Shown: piece after piece, positions 38,419 to 47,450 of the stretch
How positions within the stretch are numbered: the first letter of the stretch is position 1
How the letters are laid out: each line of letters begins with the position of its first letter
NCBI RefSeq assembly: GCF_018332475.1
Contig: NZ_BOQB01000013.1
Location: 1 to 64,000, forward strand
Reading direction: 5' to 3'
Origin: Bacillus sanguinis
GTDB taxonomy: Bacteria > Bacillota > Bacilli > Bacillales > Bacillaceae_G
DNA length: 64,000 bases
Made by a program: the position numbers and the translations under genes
Notes under the pieces: generated by a model
Seen by the model: only the letters and a program-made list of their open reading frames with translations
What the model was told of the DNA's origin: nothing
Database searches by the model: none

Positions 38419-38738
38419 AGATGAATTCCTCCTTTCAAGCCTATGTACTATAATTTCGACACTGGCTTAAAAACTCCTTCTAACTTTTTTAAAAAAATTA
38501 GTGGAATTGCGATTTTTTTATCGTTTTTTGTTGAAATGAAAAGATGCATCGTTTCTATCTTTATTTTATCCTATTAACATCGTGAATAACGAATATAACT
38601 GTGGACAATTCGTTACAGAAAAGAAACAACTTTTTGACAACTCTATTCATAACAAAAACCCCTTGCAAAAAACAAGAGGTTCTACCATATATATAACGTT
38701 GCCACAAACGCAGCTTTCTCTTCCCAAAAACAATATTC
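38419..38738 (-). promoter_or_regulatory. hpf upstream region with a possible sigma-H promoter
   Basis: 320 bp without a gene. On the minus strand AAGGAGTTT and GTCGAAAT (38453-38480), about 12 bp apart, approximate the sigma-H pattern RnAGGAwww-N11-12-RnnGAAT with one or two mismatches. B. subtilis yvyD is known to use sigma-B and sigma-H. The far end holds the cold-shock gene terminator. Confidence 0.35.
38655..38684 (-). terminator. Terminator of the cold-shock gene
   Basis: Minus strand AACCTCTTG-TTTTTTG-CAAGGGGTT followed by TTTG; one G-U pair. Confidence 0.7.
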
Positions 38739-38942
38739 CTACAGTTTTACAACATTAGCTGCTTGTGGTCCACGTGCTCCATCTACAATGTCAAACTCAA
38801 CTTGTTGCCCTTCTTCTAATGACTTATAACCATCTTGTTGAATCGCAGAAAAATGAACAAACACATCATCACCATCTTCACGCTCAATAAACCCAAATCC
38901 CTTTTCTGCATTGAACCATTTCACTCTTCCTTGCATGTTCAT
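38739..38942 (-). CDS. Cold-shock protein (CspA family RNA chaperone)
   Basis: 67 aa single cold-shock domain with both RNA-binding motifs: RNP1 KGFGFIE and RNP2 [13 protein letters not shown] lies five bases before the first ATG and 11 before the second (MQGRVKWF), so a 65-aa start is also possible. The long AT-rich leader typical of csp mRNAs would lie in 38943-39062. Which of the several B. cereus csp genes this is cannot be told. Confidence 0.9.
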
Positions 38943-39062
38943 TCCATTCCCTTCACTCTAAAAATCAGGGCATTTGCCCCATAATTTGACTATAACGAAT
39001 GACAACTTATGAAGTCAAAGAAGACTTATCGTCTTTTTATTATCTCTTTCGACAGTTACAGG

Positions 39063-39767
39063 TCAACTTCTACAGAGCGTCAAACTAGAAACTTCCCTTG
39101 CTCCTCTATCGTATAAAAGACTTCCAATTTGTCTAACTGTAATTCCTGTCGTATATACATCATCCACGAGTAAAATGTTTTGATCATGAAACATCTCTTC
39201 TCCCTGAAAATAAAAAGGATTACTTCCCGAAAGCCTTTCTTTACGCGTCTTCTTACTTTGCTTTTCTGTTTCTCTCCTTCTTAATGATGGATAAGAAATT
39301 TTGACAGGTAAACAAGCTGCTAATAACTCTGCCTGATTAAAACCACGTTCATATTCCCGTTCCCTACTAAGCGGAACAGCAATCACACTTGAAATACTCG
39401 TAAAATGCTTTTCAAATAGCTTCCGAAAGGATCGATGAAAAATATGAACTAACTCCGCATCCCCCCGAAACTTAAACTTTGCTACTATTTCTTTCATCTC
39501 ATCATCGTACACATGCAAAGAACGATTTTTAAAAGGACGATACTTCTCTTTGTTTATCCACCCTACGCAATCCACACAAATATCATTTTCTTTATATTCG
39601 GAAGGCAAGTCCTCTAAAGGGCGCCCACACTCCATGCAAATCTCTCCTATAATATAGGAAAGTTTCCGCTCACACCTATCACATATATATTTTTTATGAG
39701 GCTTTACAAAGAAGGTGTACCAACTAACTGTTTCTAACATATACTCATCGCAAAGTAGACAATGCAT
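39063..39767 (-). CDS. comFC: ComFC-like phosphoribosyltransferase-fold competence protein
   Basis: 234 aa: N-terminal zinc-finger cysteines (CLLCDE, CDRCERK, CMECGR, CVDCVG) and a C-terminal PRTase-like fold with LLVDDVYTTGITVRQIG, the PRPP-loop motif. ComFC takes part in DNA uptake during transformation together with the ComFA helicase. Its ATG overlaps the comFA stop by one base (TAATG), so it is coupled. No comFB-like gene lies between them, unlike in B. subtilis. Confidence 0.92.
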   Translation of the reverse strand: MHCLLCDEYMLETVSWYTFFVKPHKKYICDRCERKLSYIIGEICMECGRPLEDLPSEYKENDICVDCVGWINKEKYRPFKNRSLHVYDDEMKEIVAKFKFRGDAELVHIFHRSFRKLFEKHFTSISSVIAVPLSREREYERGFNQAELLAACLPVKISYPSLRRRETEKQSKKTRKERLSGSNPFYFQGEEMFHDQNILLVDDVYTTGITVRQIGSLLYDRGAREVSSLTLCRS

Positions 39768-41116
39768 TAATCGATTAATCCTTGTTCTTTTGCCTTTTTG
39801 TTCATAATTTGAATATGTTTTTTCGCATGTACCATCGCCTCTGTCTTACCGCAATGAAAATAAACGACCTCGCCATAAGGTTCTTCAAAACTACGACCTG
39901 CTCGGCCTGCAATTTGTACGAGTGCACTTTCCGAAAAGATTTCTTCTTCCGCTCCTAACACCGCAACTTGTAAGTTCTTCACAGTTACTCCTCTCTCTAA
40001 AATTGTCGTTGTAACTAATAACGGAATTTCTCCCTTTCTAAAAGCTGCTACTTTTTCCTTTCTCATAAGATCTTCTGCATGTACACCTTCAACTCTATTA
40101 TCCAACGATTTCAATAACAGGCTCATTTCTTCTATATATCGCACATGGGGAACAAATAAAAAAATGGGATACTTTTTGCTTACGTACATTTTTAACCATT
40201 GTAGTAACACTTGAGGAATTTTTTTATGATAGAGGCTTTTCTTCCAACTTCCGCACCAGCAAAATAGAGGAACTGGTAACGGGTGCCTGTGATATCGCCC
40301 AGAAACAATGACACCTTTTTGTTTACCCTTTCTGAAATTACGCTTCCACTTTTCATCTGGGGTTGCAGTTAAATAAATACGCGCCGCTTTCTCTTTCATC
40401 GCTTGTTGTACTGCATACTGTAACATTTGATCCGCATGATATGGGAAGGCATCAATTTCATCTACAATCATGACATGAAACGCTCTATAGTAACGTAGCA
40501 ATTGATGAGTCGTTGCAACGACTAACGCTGCATCTTTTTCACGATCTACACTCCCTCCGTATAAAGCAGCTACGTTTATACTAGGAAACGCTTCTTGTAA
40601 TCTCGGTGCTAATTCCAGTACAACATCTGTTCTTGGCGTTGCGATACAAACTCTTTCTCCTTTTTGAAGTGCCTCTGCAATACCGTAAAATAACATTTCT
40701 GTTTTTCCAGCCCCGCACACAGCCCAAATAAAAAAAGAGTCTTTCTGCTTAATAGCTTCTATAACACCTTGCGCCGCCAACTCCTGACCAGTAGACAAAG
40801 TCCCATTCCACTGTAACGAATTTAAACTTTTTTCACCTTTTCTTTCAGCAATCCCACGAACGAGTACAGCACATTCACTAACTCTCCCCATCGTTATACA
40901 CTTCCGGCAATACGTGCACACTTTACTGCACCTTTTACATGAAAATGATGCAAATAATCGTTGCTCTACGTTTCCGCAGCGCTGACATATATATTTAGAA
41001 GACTTCTTGATTACGCCTTGTACACATACGGCCTCTCCCTTCTTTTTCAAATCACTTAATTCTCTCCGTAAACCTGAAGAAATTTCTTCTAATAGCAACT
41101 GTTTTCCAGCAAGCAT
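39767..41116 (-). CDS. comFA: ComFA DNA-uptake helicase
   Basis: DEAD-like ATPase of 449 aa needed to pull transforming DNA across the membrane. N-terminal four-cysteine zinc finger region (CQRCGN, CKRCSKVCTYCRKC), Walker A AVCGAGKTE, Walker B VDEIDAF, motif III LTATP and motif VI QIAGRAGR. The longest ORF starts at TTG two codons before; GGAGGT is eight bases from the ATG I chose. It heads a comFA-comFC operon. B. cereus-group strains are not usually naturally competent, so expression conditions are unclear. Confidence 0.93.
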   Translation of the reverse strand: MLAGKQLLLEEISSGLRRELSDLKKKGEAVCVQGVIKKSSKYICQRCGNVEQRLFASFSCKRCSKVCTYCRKCITMGRVSECAVLVRGIAERKGEKSLNSLQWNGTLSTGQELAAQGVIEAIKQKDSFFIWAVCGAGKTEMLFYGIAEALQKGERVCIATPRTDVVLELAPRLQEAFPSINVAALYGGSVDREKDAALVVATTHQLLRYYRAFHVMIVDEIDAFPYHADQMLQYAVQQAMKEKAARIYLTATPDEKWKRNFRKGKQKGVIVSGRYHRHPLPVPLFCWCGSWKKSLYHKKIPQVLLQWLKMYVSKKYPIFLFVPHVRYIEEMSLLLKSLDNRVEGVHAEDLMRKEKVAAFRKGEIPLLVTTTILERGVTVKNLQVAVLGAEEEIFSESALVQIAGRAGRSFEEPYGEVVYFHCGKTEAMVHAKKHIQIMNKKAKEQGLID

Positions 41117-41173
41117 CAGCAACCACCTCCAGCACTACTATAAACCTTTCTTATAATCTCGTAAAAACTCAAA

Positions 41174-41215
41174 AAAGCCGATAACCTACTTATAAAATAG
41201 TAAGCTATCGACTTT
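41174..41215 (-). terminator. Terminator of the CwlO-like gene
   Basis: Minus strand AAAGTCGATAGCTTACT/AGTAGGTTATCGGCTTT (several G-U pairs), then TTTT; about 30 bp after the stop. Confidence 0.65.
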
Positions 41216-41243
41216 ATACACATGTTTTATTCGATTATAAATC

Positions 41244-42563
41244 CTAGAATCGACCGTATCCTAAGAAATGTTTTTGGTTATAGCTACTGCTTAAGCTAGA
41301 GTATGCAATCCCTTTATCACCAGCATGAATCATTTGGCCATTACCAACGTAAATACCGATGTGAGATGGACCTGGCTTATAAGTACCTTGGAAGAATACT
41401 AAATCTCCAGGTTGTGGGCTACTTACTTTAGAAACTGAGTTCCAGTAACCTGCAACGTCTTGACGTCCTACACCATAGATGTAAGAAATGAATCCACTAC
41501 AGTCAAAACCACCGTTTGATGGAGATGCACTTCCCCAAACATATGGTAAACCTAAGTAGCCTTGCGCCTTACCAATTACACCGCCCGCATTTGTAGTTGG
41601 TGCTGGTTCTGCTTGTTTCTTTTCTTGCTTAGGTGCTTCTTTTTTAGGCTCTTCTTTTTTAGGTTCCTCTTTTTTAGGTTCTTCTTTTTTAGCTTGTCCA
41701 CCATTGTTTGCTGGTGCAGCTTGCTGAGCAGGTGCTTGTGCTTGCTGAGCTTGCGCATCTTTAGCAGCTTGTTCTGCTTGTTTTTGAGCAGCAGCTTCTT
41801 GTGCAGCTTTTTCTTGCGCTTCTTGTTCAGCAATACGTTGTAATTGCAGTGCTTGTTTTTCAAGATCTTTCAATTGACTTTCCGTGCTTGTCATTGAAGT
41901 TACAACTGTGTCCATTTTACCGCTTAAATCGTTTACTGCTGTTGCTTTTTTCGCTTTTTCAGCGTCAAGTTCTTTCTTAGCAGTTTCAATTTGAGCTTGT
42001 GCTTCTTTTAGTTCTTTTTGCTTTGTTTTTACCGTTTCAACATCTTTTTTCACGTTCGCTTGGTCTTCTTGTTGTGTTTTCATGATATCTTCGTCAGACT
42101 CAAGAATTTTAGAAACAGAAGTTAAACGATCAACTAAATCTGCAACGTTTTTAGAGTTTACAAGAACTTCTGTTACAACATTTGTGTTTGGTTGTTCTTG
42201 AAGTGCAACTAAACGTTTTCTTAATAACTCTTCACGTTTTGCAATTTTCGTTTGTAGTTCTGCAATATCTTTATTTTTATTTTCGATTAATTTCTCAGTA
42301 TCAGCAACTTTTTTCGTTGTTTCATCAAGTTTTGAAGCATTCTCTTGAACAGACTTATCTAAACCTTGAATCGTTTTGTTTAAGTCGTTCATTTGTTTTT
42401 GTAATTCATCACGTTCTTTTTGTTGTTTATGTAAAGTGTCATTTTGTGTATTAATTTGTGATTTCACGTCAGAAATTTTATCTTCTGCAAATACATTTGG
42501 TGTTAGTCCTGAAAACATTAACCCTGCAACTAATGCGCAAGATGCCATTTTTAGCTTTTTCAT
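41244..42563 (-). CDS. cwlO: CwlO-like NlpC/P60 peptidoglycan DL-endopeptidase
   Basis: Secreted hydrolase of 439 aa. It has a signal peptide (MKKLKMASCALVAGLMFSGL, cleavage after NVFA), a coiled coil from about 30 to 245 and an Ala/Gln-rich stretch. Four KEEPK-type repeats follow (near 293-312), then a C-terminal NlpC/P60 domain. Catalytic residues are Cys in FDCSGF (about 355) and His in PSHIGIY (about 401), with a third polar His in MIHAGD (about 413). This architecture is that of B. subtilis CwlO, which is activated through FtsEX. A perfect WalR-type box lies upstream. The gene symbol is by architecture. Confidence 0.85.
   Translation of the reverse strand: MKKLKMASCALVAGLMFSGLTPNVFAEDKISDVKSQINTQNDTLHKQQKERDELQKQMNDLNKTIQGLDKSVQENASKLDETTKKVADTEKLIENKNKDIAELQTKIAKREELLRKRLVALQEQPNTNVVTEVLVNSKNVADLVDRLTSVSKILESDEDIMKTQQEDQANVKKDVETVKTKQKELKEAQAQIETAKKELDAEKAKKATAVNDLSGKMDTVVTSMTSTESQLKDLEKQALQLQRIAEQEAQEKAAQEAAAQKQAEQAAKDAQAQQAQAPAQQAAPANNGGQAKKEEPKKEEPKKEEPKKEAPKQEKKQAEPAPTTNAGGVIGKAQGYLGLPYVWGSASPSNGGFDCSGFISYIYGVGRQDVAGYWNSVSKVSSPQPGDLVFFQGTYKPGPSHIGIYVGNGQMIHAGDKGIAYSSLSSSYNQKHFLGYGRF
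41640..41700 (-). repeat. Tandem 15-bp repeats encoding KKEEP units
   Basis: About four copies of a 15-base unit inside the CwlO-like gene, encoding a lysine/glutamate/proline linker (KKEEPKKEEPKKEEPKKEAP). Copy number may vary between strains. Confidence 0.75.
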
Positions 42564-42754
42564 TTTATTTTTTACACCGCTTTCTTTTGTCTTTTTTCCG
42601 TATATAACCTATAAAATTTATACCATAATTCGGGATTTTTTTTGCTAATGTTACGCTATTGTAAAACAAATGTAATATTATATGTAACTCCATCGTAAAA
42701 TATGCATATTTTTGTATGTATGTGTAGAATTTTAAAAGCTTTTTATAAGCAAAG
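42564..42754 (-). promoter_or_regulatory. Upstream region of the CwlO-like gene with WalR-type box
   Basis: The box TGTTAC-GCTAT-TGTAAA (42649-42665, plus strand) matches TGTWAH-N5-TGTWAH exactly. A near-copy with 6-bp spacing (TGTAAT..TGTAAC) lies at about 42680-42697. On the minus strand a TATAAA at about 42619-42624 has no good -35 and begins about 25 bp downstream of the box, as expected for an activator-dependent promoter. Confidence 0.6.
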
Positions 42755-42785
42755 AAAAAAACGCAAGGTTTCCCTTACGTTTTAT
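42755..42785 (-). terminator. Terminator of hxlR-family gene
   Basis: Minus strand ACGTAAGG-GAAA-CCTTGCGT followed by TTTTTT; one G-U pair. Confidence 0.75.
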
Positions 42786-42816
42786 TAAATATACTAATAC
42801 GAATGTAATCCAAGCG

Positions 42817-43131
42817 TTATTTCATCCATTTCTCAGCCCAGTTTTGGACTTCATCCATAACACTTTCTAATGCTTTCCCTTTTTCAGTTAAGCCGTACTC
42901 AATTCGAACTGGTACTTCTGGATAAACATTACGAACTACAATGCCTTCGCTTTCCAATTCTTTTAAACGCTCTGACAACATGCGATCGCTCATATTTGGT
43001 ATAATATCTGCAATTTCTCTGAAACGTTTTGACTCTTCAAGCAAAGATTTAATAATTAAGCCAGTCCATTTTTTACTAAGCAAAGTAAAAGCTGACTCAA
43101 ACTTTGGACATAAACAAGAATTATGCTCCAT
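42817..43131 (-). CDS. HxlR-family winged-helix regulator
   Basis: 104 aa with the HxlR/DUF24 pattern: KWTGLIIKSLLEESKRFREI, NMSDRMLSERLKELESEGIV and a wing VRIEYGLTEKGK. Two N-terminal cysteines (NSCLCPKFE) recall the redox- or aldehyde-sensing HypR/YodB/QorR group. GAGGTG lies six bases before the ATG; the GTG at 43140 is inside that site. It stands alone, so its target is not evident. Confidence 0.87.
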   Translation of the reverse strand: MEHNSCLCPKFESAFTLLSKKWTGLIIKSLLEESKRFREIADIIPNMSDRMLSERLKELESEGIVVRNVYPEVPVRIEYGLTEKGKALESVMDEVQNWAEKWMK

Positions 43132-43261
43132 ATGTTTCACCTCTCTTCTATTATAATATAGTCTCTTGTAAAAAGTAAGTTATAAAACTTTCCTCATTAT
43201 TATATTTTACGTACATTTTACCATTTCCAAATATTAACTTGTCAACTACACGTAAAATATC

Positions 43262-43297
43262 CGTAAAAAAACCCTCTTCAAAAAGAGAGCTTTTTAT
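43262..43297 (-). terminator. Terminator of the degV gene
   Basis: Minus strand AAGCTCTCTT-TTTG-AAGAGGGTTT with a following T7 tract. Confidence 0.75.
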
Positions 43298-43303
43298 ATC
43301 TTA

Positions 43304-44146
43304 TTACTTCGTATACCATCCAAGACCTAGTGCACCTTCACCTAAATGCGTACCAATTACAGCACCAAAATAACCTGTGCGAATTGTGACATGAGGATAT
43401 TTTGCTTCTAATTCAGCCTTCCATTCATTCGCTTCCTCTTCACGTTGTGCATGAATAATAACTGCTTCCATAGGTACACCTTTACTTGCTTGCTCATCAA
43501 AAATTTCAACAATTCGTTTTAACGCTTTTTTACGCGTACGAATCTTTTCAAATGGAATAATGATTTTATCTCTAAAATATAAAACCGGCTTCACTTGTAA
43601 CAAACTACCAATGAAGGCTTGTGCACTATTTAATCGGCCGCCACGTTGTAAATGATGTAAATCATCCACTACAAAATAGGCGTCCATCGTTTGCTTCATT
43701 TCATCAAAACGGGCAACAATTTCTTTCGGATCTTTTCCTTCACTTGCTAATTTTGCCCCTTCACGTACATAGAATCCTTGTACTTCACAACTAATTTCAG
43801 AGTCGTACGTATATACATCAATACCCTCTACCATTTGCCCGGCTGTCGTTGCCGTTTGATATGTACCACTAATCCCACTTGAAAGATGAATGCTAATAAC
43901 CGCATCATAATCCTTCGATAGTTCTTCAAATAACTCAACAAACTTTCCGATTGCTGGCTGAGAAGTTTTCGGAAGTTCTTCTTGCTCACGTACTTTTACA
44001 TAGAAATCATCTACTGAAATTTCAGCTTCTTCTTGATAAGATTCCGTTCCAAACACAACGTTTAATGGAATCATATATATATTGAGTTCATCACGAATAT
44101 GCTTCGGTATATATGCTGTACTATCAGTAACAATAGCTGTTTTCAT
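43304..44146 (-). CDS. DegV-family fatty-acid-binding protein (FakB-like)
   Basis: 280 aa with the DegV layout: TAIVTDSTAYIP at the N-terminus, HLSSGISGTYQTA (fatty-acid carboxylate contact), DDLHHLQRGGRLNSAQAFIG and GAVIGTHLGEGALGLGW at the C-terminus. Such proteins hand fatty acids to the FakA kinase for phospholipid synthesis. No fakA is in this window. It is transcribed alone, divergent from the yigZ-tagU pair. Confidence 0.9.
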   Translation of the reverse strand: MKTAIVTDSTAYIPKHIRDELNIYMIPLNVVFGTESYQEEAEISVDDFYVKVREQEELPKTSQPAIGKFVELFEELSKDYDAVISIHLSSGISGTYQTATTAGQMVEGIDVYTYDSEISCEVQGFYVREGAKLASEGKDPKEIVARFDEMKQTMDAYFVVDDLHHLQRGGRLNSAQAFIGSLLQVKPVLYFRDKIIIPFEKIRTRKKALKRIVEIFDEQASKGVPMEAVIIHAQREEEANEWKAELEAKYPHVTIRTGYFGAVIGTHLGEGALGLGWYTK

Positions 44147-44385
44147 TTGCGTACCTGCCTTATAAAAAAGTTTTTATTCCCTAAGTTTACACGAAAACTA
44201 AAAATGGTGCATCCATACATGAAAATGCCGATTTGAAATTATACTCACCATCTCGACAAATTACAACAAAAAGGGGAAATACTCACCAAAAATTTCAACT
44301 TATTTATAAAAAATGTTTGAATATAAAAACGCTCGCTTTTAAAATGTAAAGTACTAGTCATTTTGGTAGATAGGGGCGTATACGA

Positions 44386-45021
44386 GTGTTATTACAATAT
44401 TTAACAATCAAAGACTACGGTGAGCACGAAATTGTCATTCAAAAATCAAGATTTATCTGTTATGTTAGTCGAGCTACAACCGAAGAAGAAGCTCAAGAAT
44501 TTATACAAAAAATTAAAAAACAAAATTGGAATGCCACACATAATTGTTCTGCGTATTTGATTGGCGAACAAGATCAAATACAAAAAGCGAATGATGATGG
44601 AGAACCTAGCGGTACAGCTGGCGTACCTATGTTAGAAGTACTAAAAAAACGCGGTTTAAAAGATACCGTCGTTGTCGTTACTCGCTATTTTGGCGGCATC
44701 AAACTTGGCGCAGGTGGATTAATTCGCGCATATGGAAAATGTACAAGCGAGGGCATTAACCATGTCGGTGTTGTCGAGCGAAAACTAATGCGTGTTATGC
44801 AGACCGACATTGATTACACATTACTTGGCAAGGTTGAAAATGAATTACGCAATTCAAAATATGCCATTAAAGATATACATTATCTAGAGAATGTCACATT
44901 TGATACGTATGTAGAAGAAGACGGAAAACAAGCATTCACAGATTGGATGATTGAATTAACAAATGGGAAATGTAAAATTACAGAAGGAGATATGTTGTAC
45001 TTAGAACAAGATGTTATCTAA
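44386..45021 (+). CDS. yvyE: YigZ/IMPACT-family protein (YvyE-like)
   Basis: 211 aa: N-terminal UPF0029 domain (KSRFICYVSRATTEEEAQEF, NDDGEPSGTAGVPMLEVL, TRYFGGIKLGAGGLIRAYG) and a C-terminal ferredoxin-like domain. Family members bind nucleic acids or ribosomal partners; their function in Bacillus is unresolved. The start is GTG with AGGGG nine bases upstream. It is upstream of tagU, as yvyE is in B. subtilis, with about 75 bp between. Confidence 0.88.
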   Translation: MLLQYLTIKDYGEHEIVIQKSRFICYVSRATTEEEAQEFIQKIKKQNWNATHNCSAYLIGEQDQIQKANDDGEPSGTAGVPMLEVLKKRGLKDTVVVVTRYFGGIKLGAGGLIRAYGKCTSEGINHVGVVERKLMRVMQTDIDYTLLGKVENELRNSKYAIKDIHYLENVTFDTYVEEDGKQAFTDWMIELTNGKCKITEGDMLYLEQDVI

Positions 45022-45095
45022 GAATAACTACATCCTCACCTTTAAAGATTAATGTAGTGAATTACTTCCCTACAAATGAACTAAGGAGATTATAT

Positions 45096-46223
45096 ATGGA
45101 AGAACGTTATTATCATCTCCAAAATAGCAGAATAAAAAAGAAACGAAGAAGAAAGTTTTTCTACTTCCTTATTTTCGTATTTTTATTTGGTGGTGTAGGA
45201 CTTTATATATTAAATTCCTACTCTTCTCTCATGGGGATGTATAGTGGTTTTACTCGTCAAAAATCGGACTTGAGAACCGAAGATGTGGAAATTACAAAGG
45301 AGCCTTTTACACTCCTTATTATGGGTATAGAAGATTATGCAACGGACGGTCAAAATGGTCGTACAGATTCATTAATGTTTGCGACAGTCAATCCTAAGAC
45401 TAAAAAGATTTCGCTTATGAGCATCCCTCGTGATAGTCGCGTTCCAATTGTCGGGAAGAACAAAGAGGACAAAATTAACGCTGCGCACGCTTACGGCGGA
45501 GAAGAAATGGCAATCAAAACTGTCGAAGGTTTTCTAAAAGTTCCTGTAGACCATTATATTAAAATTGATTTCCAAGGCTTTAAAGGTATTGTTGATGCTG
45601 TTGGCGGTGTTACCGTTGATGTCCCATTCGATTTTTGGGAGCGTTCGGACGTGGATTACTACAAGAAAATCGAATTTAAGCAAGGACAACAAGACTTAAA
45701 TGGGGAAGAAGCTCTCGCATACGTACGTATGCGAAAGCAGGATCCAAACGGCGATTATGGTCGAGCCGCTAGACAAAGACAGTTACTAGCCGCTGTTGCT
45801 CAAAAACTAAATTCAGCCTCTACCGTATTTAAAATTAAAGATTTAACGGCAGTCGTTGGAAAATATATAAAAACTGACATTCCTATTTCTGACGGACTTG
45901 CACTTTACAATAAAATATCTGGGTTTGATCCTTCTACAATACAAACGTTCAAACTTGAAGGAGAAGACAAAAAAATAGGTGGTATTTATTACTTCCTTCC
46001 AGATCCAATCGGTGTAGAGACAGTACGTAACGAAATTAAAAAAGAATTAGGGGAAACAGCAAACACTCAAGAAGATCCAACAACAAAAACCGAATCAAAT
46101 CCTTCTTCAAGCTCTAACGAAAAAGCAAAGAAAGAAACGAATCAGAATCAGAACAAAACACCAACTGAGCCACCTCCTTCTACGAATGCTCATGCAGAGT
46201 GGATTATGAGAAATCAGCAATAA
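45096..46223 (+). CDS. tagU: LytR-CpsA-Psr family wall-polymer ligase (TagU/LytR-like)
   Basis: 375 aa, membrane anchored: a short basic cytoplasmic tail (NSRIKKKRRRKFF), one span (FYFLIFVFLFGGVGLYI) and an extracellular LCP domain with the pyrophosphate-binding residues in NGRTDSLMFATV, MSIPRDSRV and AYVRMRKQDPNGDYGRAARQ. LCP enzymes move teichoic-type polymers from undecaprenyl pyrophosphate to peptidoglycan. A Ser/Pro/Asn-rich tail of about 50 residues follows. AGGAG lies seven bases before this ATG, and the longer ORF adds 13 codons. It converges with mnaA. Confidence 0.9.
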   Translation: MEERYYHLQNSRIKKKRRRKFFYFLIFVFLFGGVGLYILNSYSSLMGMYSGFTRQKSDLRTEDVEITKEPFTLLIMGIEDYATDGQNGRTDSLMFATVNPKTKKISLMSIPRDSRVPIVGKNKEDKINAAHAYGGEEMAIKTVEGFLKVPVDHYIKIDFQGFKGIVDAVGGVTVDVPFDFWERSDVDYYKKIEFKQGQQDLNGEEALAYVRMRKQDPNGDYGRAARQRQLLAAVAQKLNSASTVFKIKDLTAVVGKYIKTDIPISDGLALYNKISGFDPSTIQTFKLEGEDKKIGGIYYFLPDPIGVETVRNEIKKELGETANTQEDPTTKTESNPSSSSNEKAKKETNQNQNKTPTEPPPSTNAHAEWIMRNQQ

Positions 46224-46261
46224 CAAAAAGAGCCAAATCATACGATTTGGCTCTTTTTTAT
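46224..46261. terminator. Bidirectional terminator between tagU and mnaA
   Basis: AAAAGAGCCAAATC-ATAC-GATTTGGCTCTTTT, 14-bp stem with T tracts both ways. Confidence 0.9.
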
Positions 46262-47377
46262 TTACTTATTAAAGTGTTTTAAAATTGCTTCTACAATACG
46301 CTCTGATGCACGGCCATCACCGTAAGGATTAGATGCTTTTGACATCTTATCATGAGCCTCTTTATCTGATAACAACTCATCAGCAAGACCAAAGATTGTC
46401 TCTTCGTCTGTTCCTGCTAATTTCAATGTACCTGCTTCAATACCTTCTGGGCGCTCTGTTGTATCACGAAGAACAAGAACCGGTACACCAAGTGACGGCG
46501 CTTCCTCTTGTACACCACCAGAATCAGTTAACATTAAGTATGAACGAGCTGCAACATTGTGGAAATCAATTACATCTAGCGGCTCAATTAAATGAATGCG
46601 GCTATGATCGCCTAAAATATCATTCGCTGTTTCACGAACAACAGGGTTCATATGAACAGGATACACAACTTGTACGTCTTCATGCTTATCAACAAGACGC
46701 TTAATTGCACGGAACATATTACGCATTGGCTCTCCTAAGTTTTCACGACGGTGAGCTGTCATAAGTACAAGACGATCATTTCCAAGCTTCTCTAGTACAG
46801 GGTGACTATATGTTTCTTTTACAGTCGTTTTTAGTGCGTCAATCGCTGTATTTCCTGTTATGAAAATGCGTGACTCATCTTTATTTTCTTTCTGTAAGTT
46901 CGTTGCTGATTTTGCTGTAGGTGAGAAATGAAGATCTGCCATTACACCTGTTAATTGACGATTCATCTCTTCTGGGTATGGAGAATATTTATCCCATGTA
47001 CGAAGTCCTGCTTCAACATGACCTACTGGAATTTGATTATAGAAAGCAGCTAAACTTGCAATAAATGTTGTCGTTGTATCACCATGTACAAGTACAATAT
47101 CCGGCTTTGCTTCTTTCATCACTTTATCCAAACCTTCTAAACCACGCGTTGTAATGTCAATTAAAGTTTGGCGGTCTTTCATAATATTCAAATCGAAATC
47201 TGGCGTAATTCCAAAGATACTTAATACTTGGTCTAACATTTGACGATGTTGTGCTGTTACAGTCACAATCGATTCAATTTTTTCTGGATGTTTTTGCAAC
47301 TCTAACACAAGAGGTGCCATTTTAATTGCTTCTGGACGTGTCCCGAAAATTGTCATTACTTTTAAACGTTCAGTCAT
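46262..47377 (-). CDS. mnaA: UDP-N-acetylglucosamine 2-epimerase (non-hydrolysing)
   Basis: 371 aa GT-B-fold epimerase interconverting UDP-GlcNAc and UDP-ManNAc, a precursor of wall polysaccharide linkage units. Signature pieces are FGTRPEAIKMAPLV at the N-terminus, VHGDTTTTFIASLAAFY, GHVEAGLRTWDKYSPYPEEMNR, TAHRREN and DSGGVQEEAPSLG. It lies between tagU and ugd in a wall-polymer block; the ugd gene ends about 75 bp upstream on the same strand. Confidence 0.95.
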   Translation of the reverse strand: MTERLKVMTIFGTRPEAIKMAPLVLELQKHPEKIESIVTVTAQHRQMLDQVLSIFGITPDFDLNIMKDRQTLIDITTRGLEGLDKVMKEAKPDIVLVHGDTTTTFIASLAAFYNQIPVGHVEAGLRTWDKYSPYPEEMNRQLTGVMADLHFSPTAKSATNLQKENKDESRIFITGNTAIDALKTTVKETYSHPVLEKLGNDRLVLMTAHRRENLGEPMRNMFRAIKRLVDKHEDVQVVYPVHMNPVVRETANDILGDHSRIHLIEPLDVIDFHNVAARSYLMLTDSGGVQEEAPSLGVPVLVLRDTTERPEGIEAGTLKLAGTDEETIFGLADELLSDKEAHDKMSKASNPYGDGRASERIVEAILKHFNK

Positions 47378-47450
47378 TTCATTGCCTCTTTTCTTTCACT
47401 AGTTACAAATTCTATTATGACATATAAGAATATACATGAATACATGCCTT

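Noticed and set aside
41562-41863. Open frames overlapping the CwlO linker on both strands
   Set aside because: Low-complexity shadows of the KEEP/Ala-Gln tract, with no start signals.
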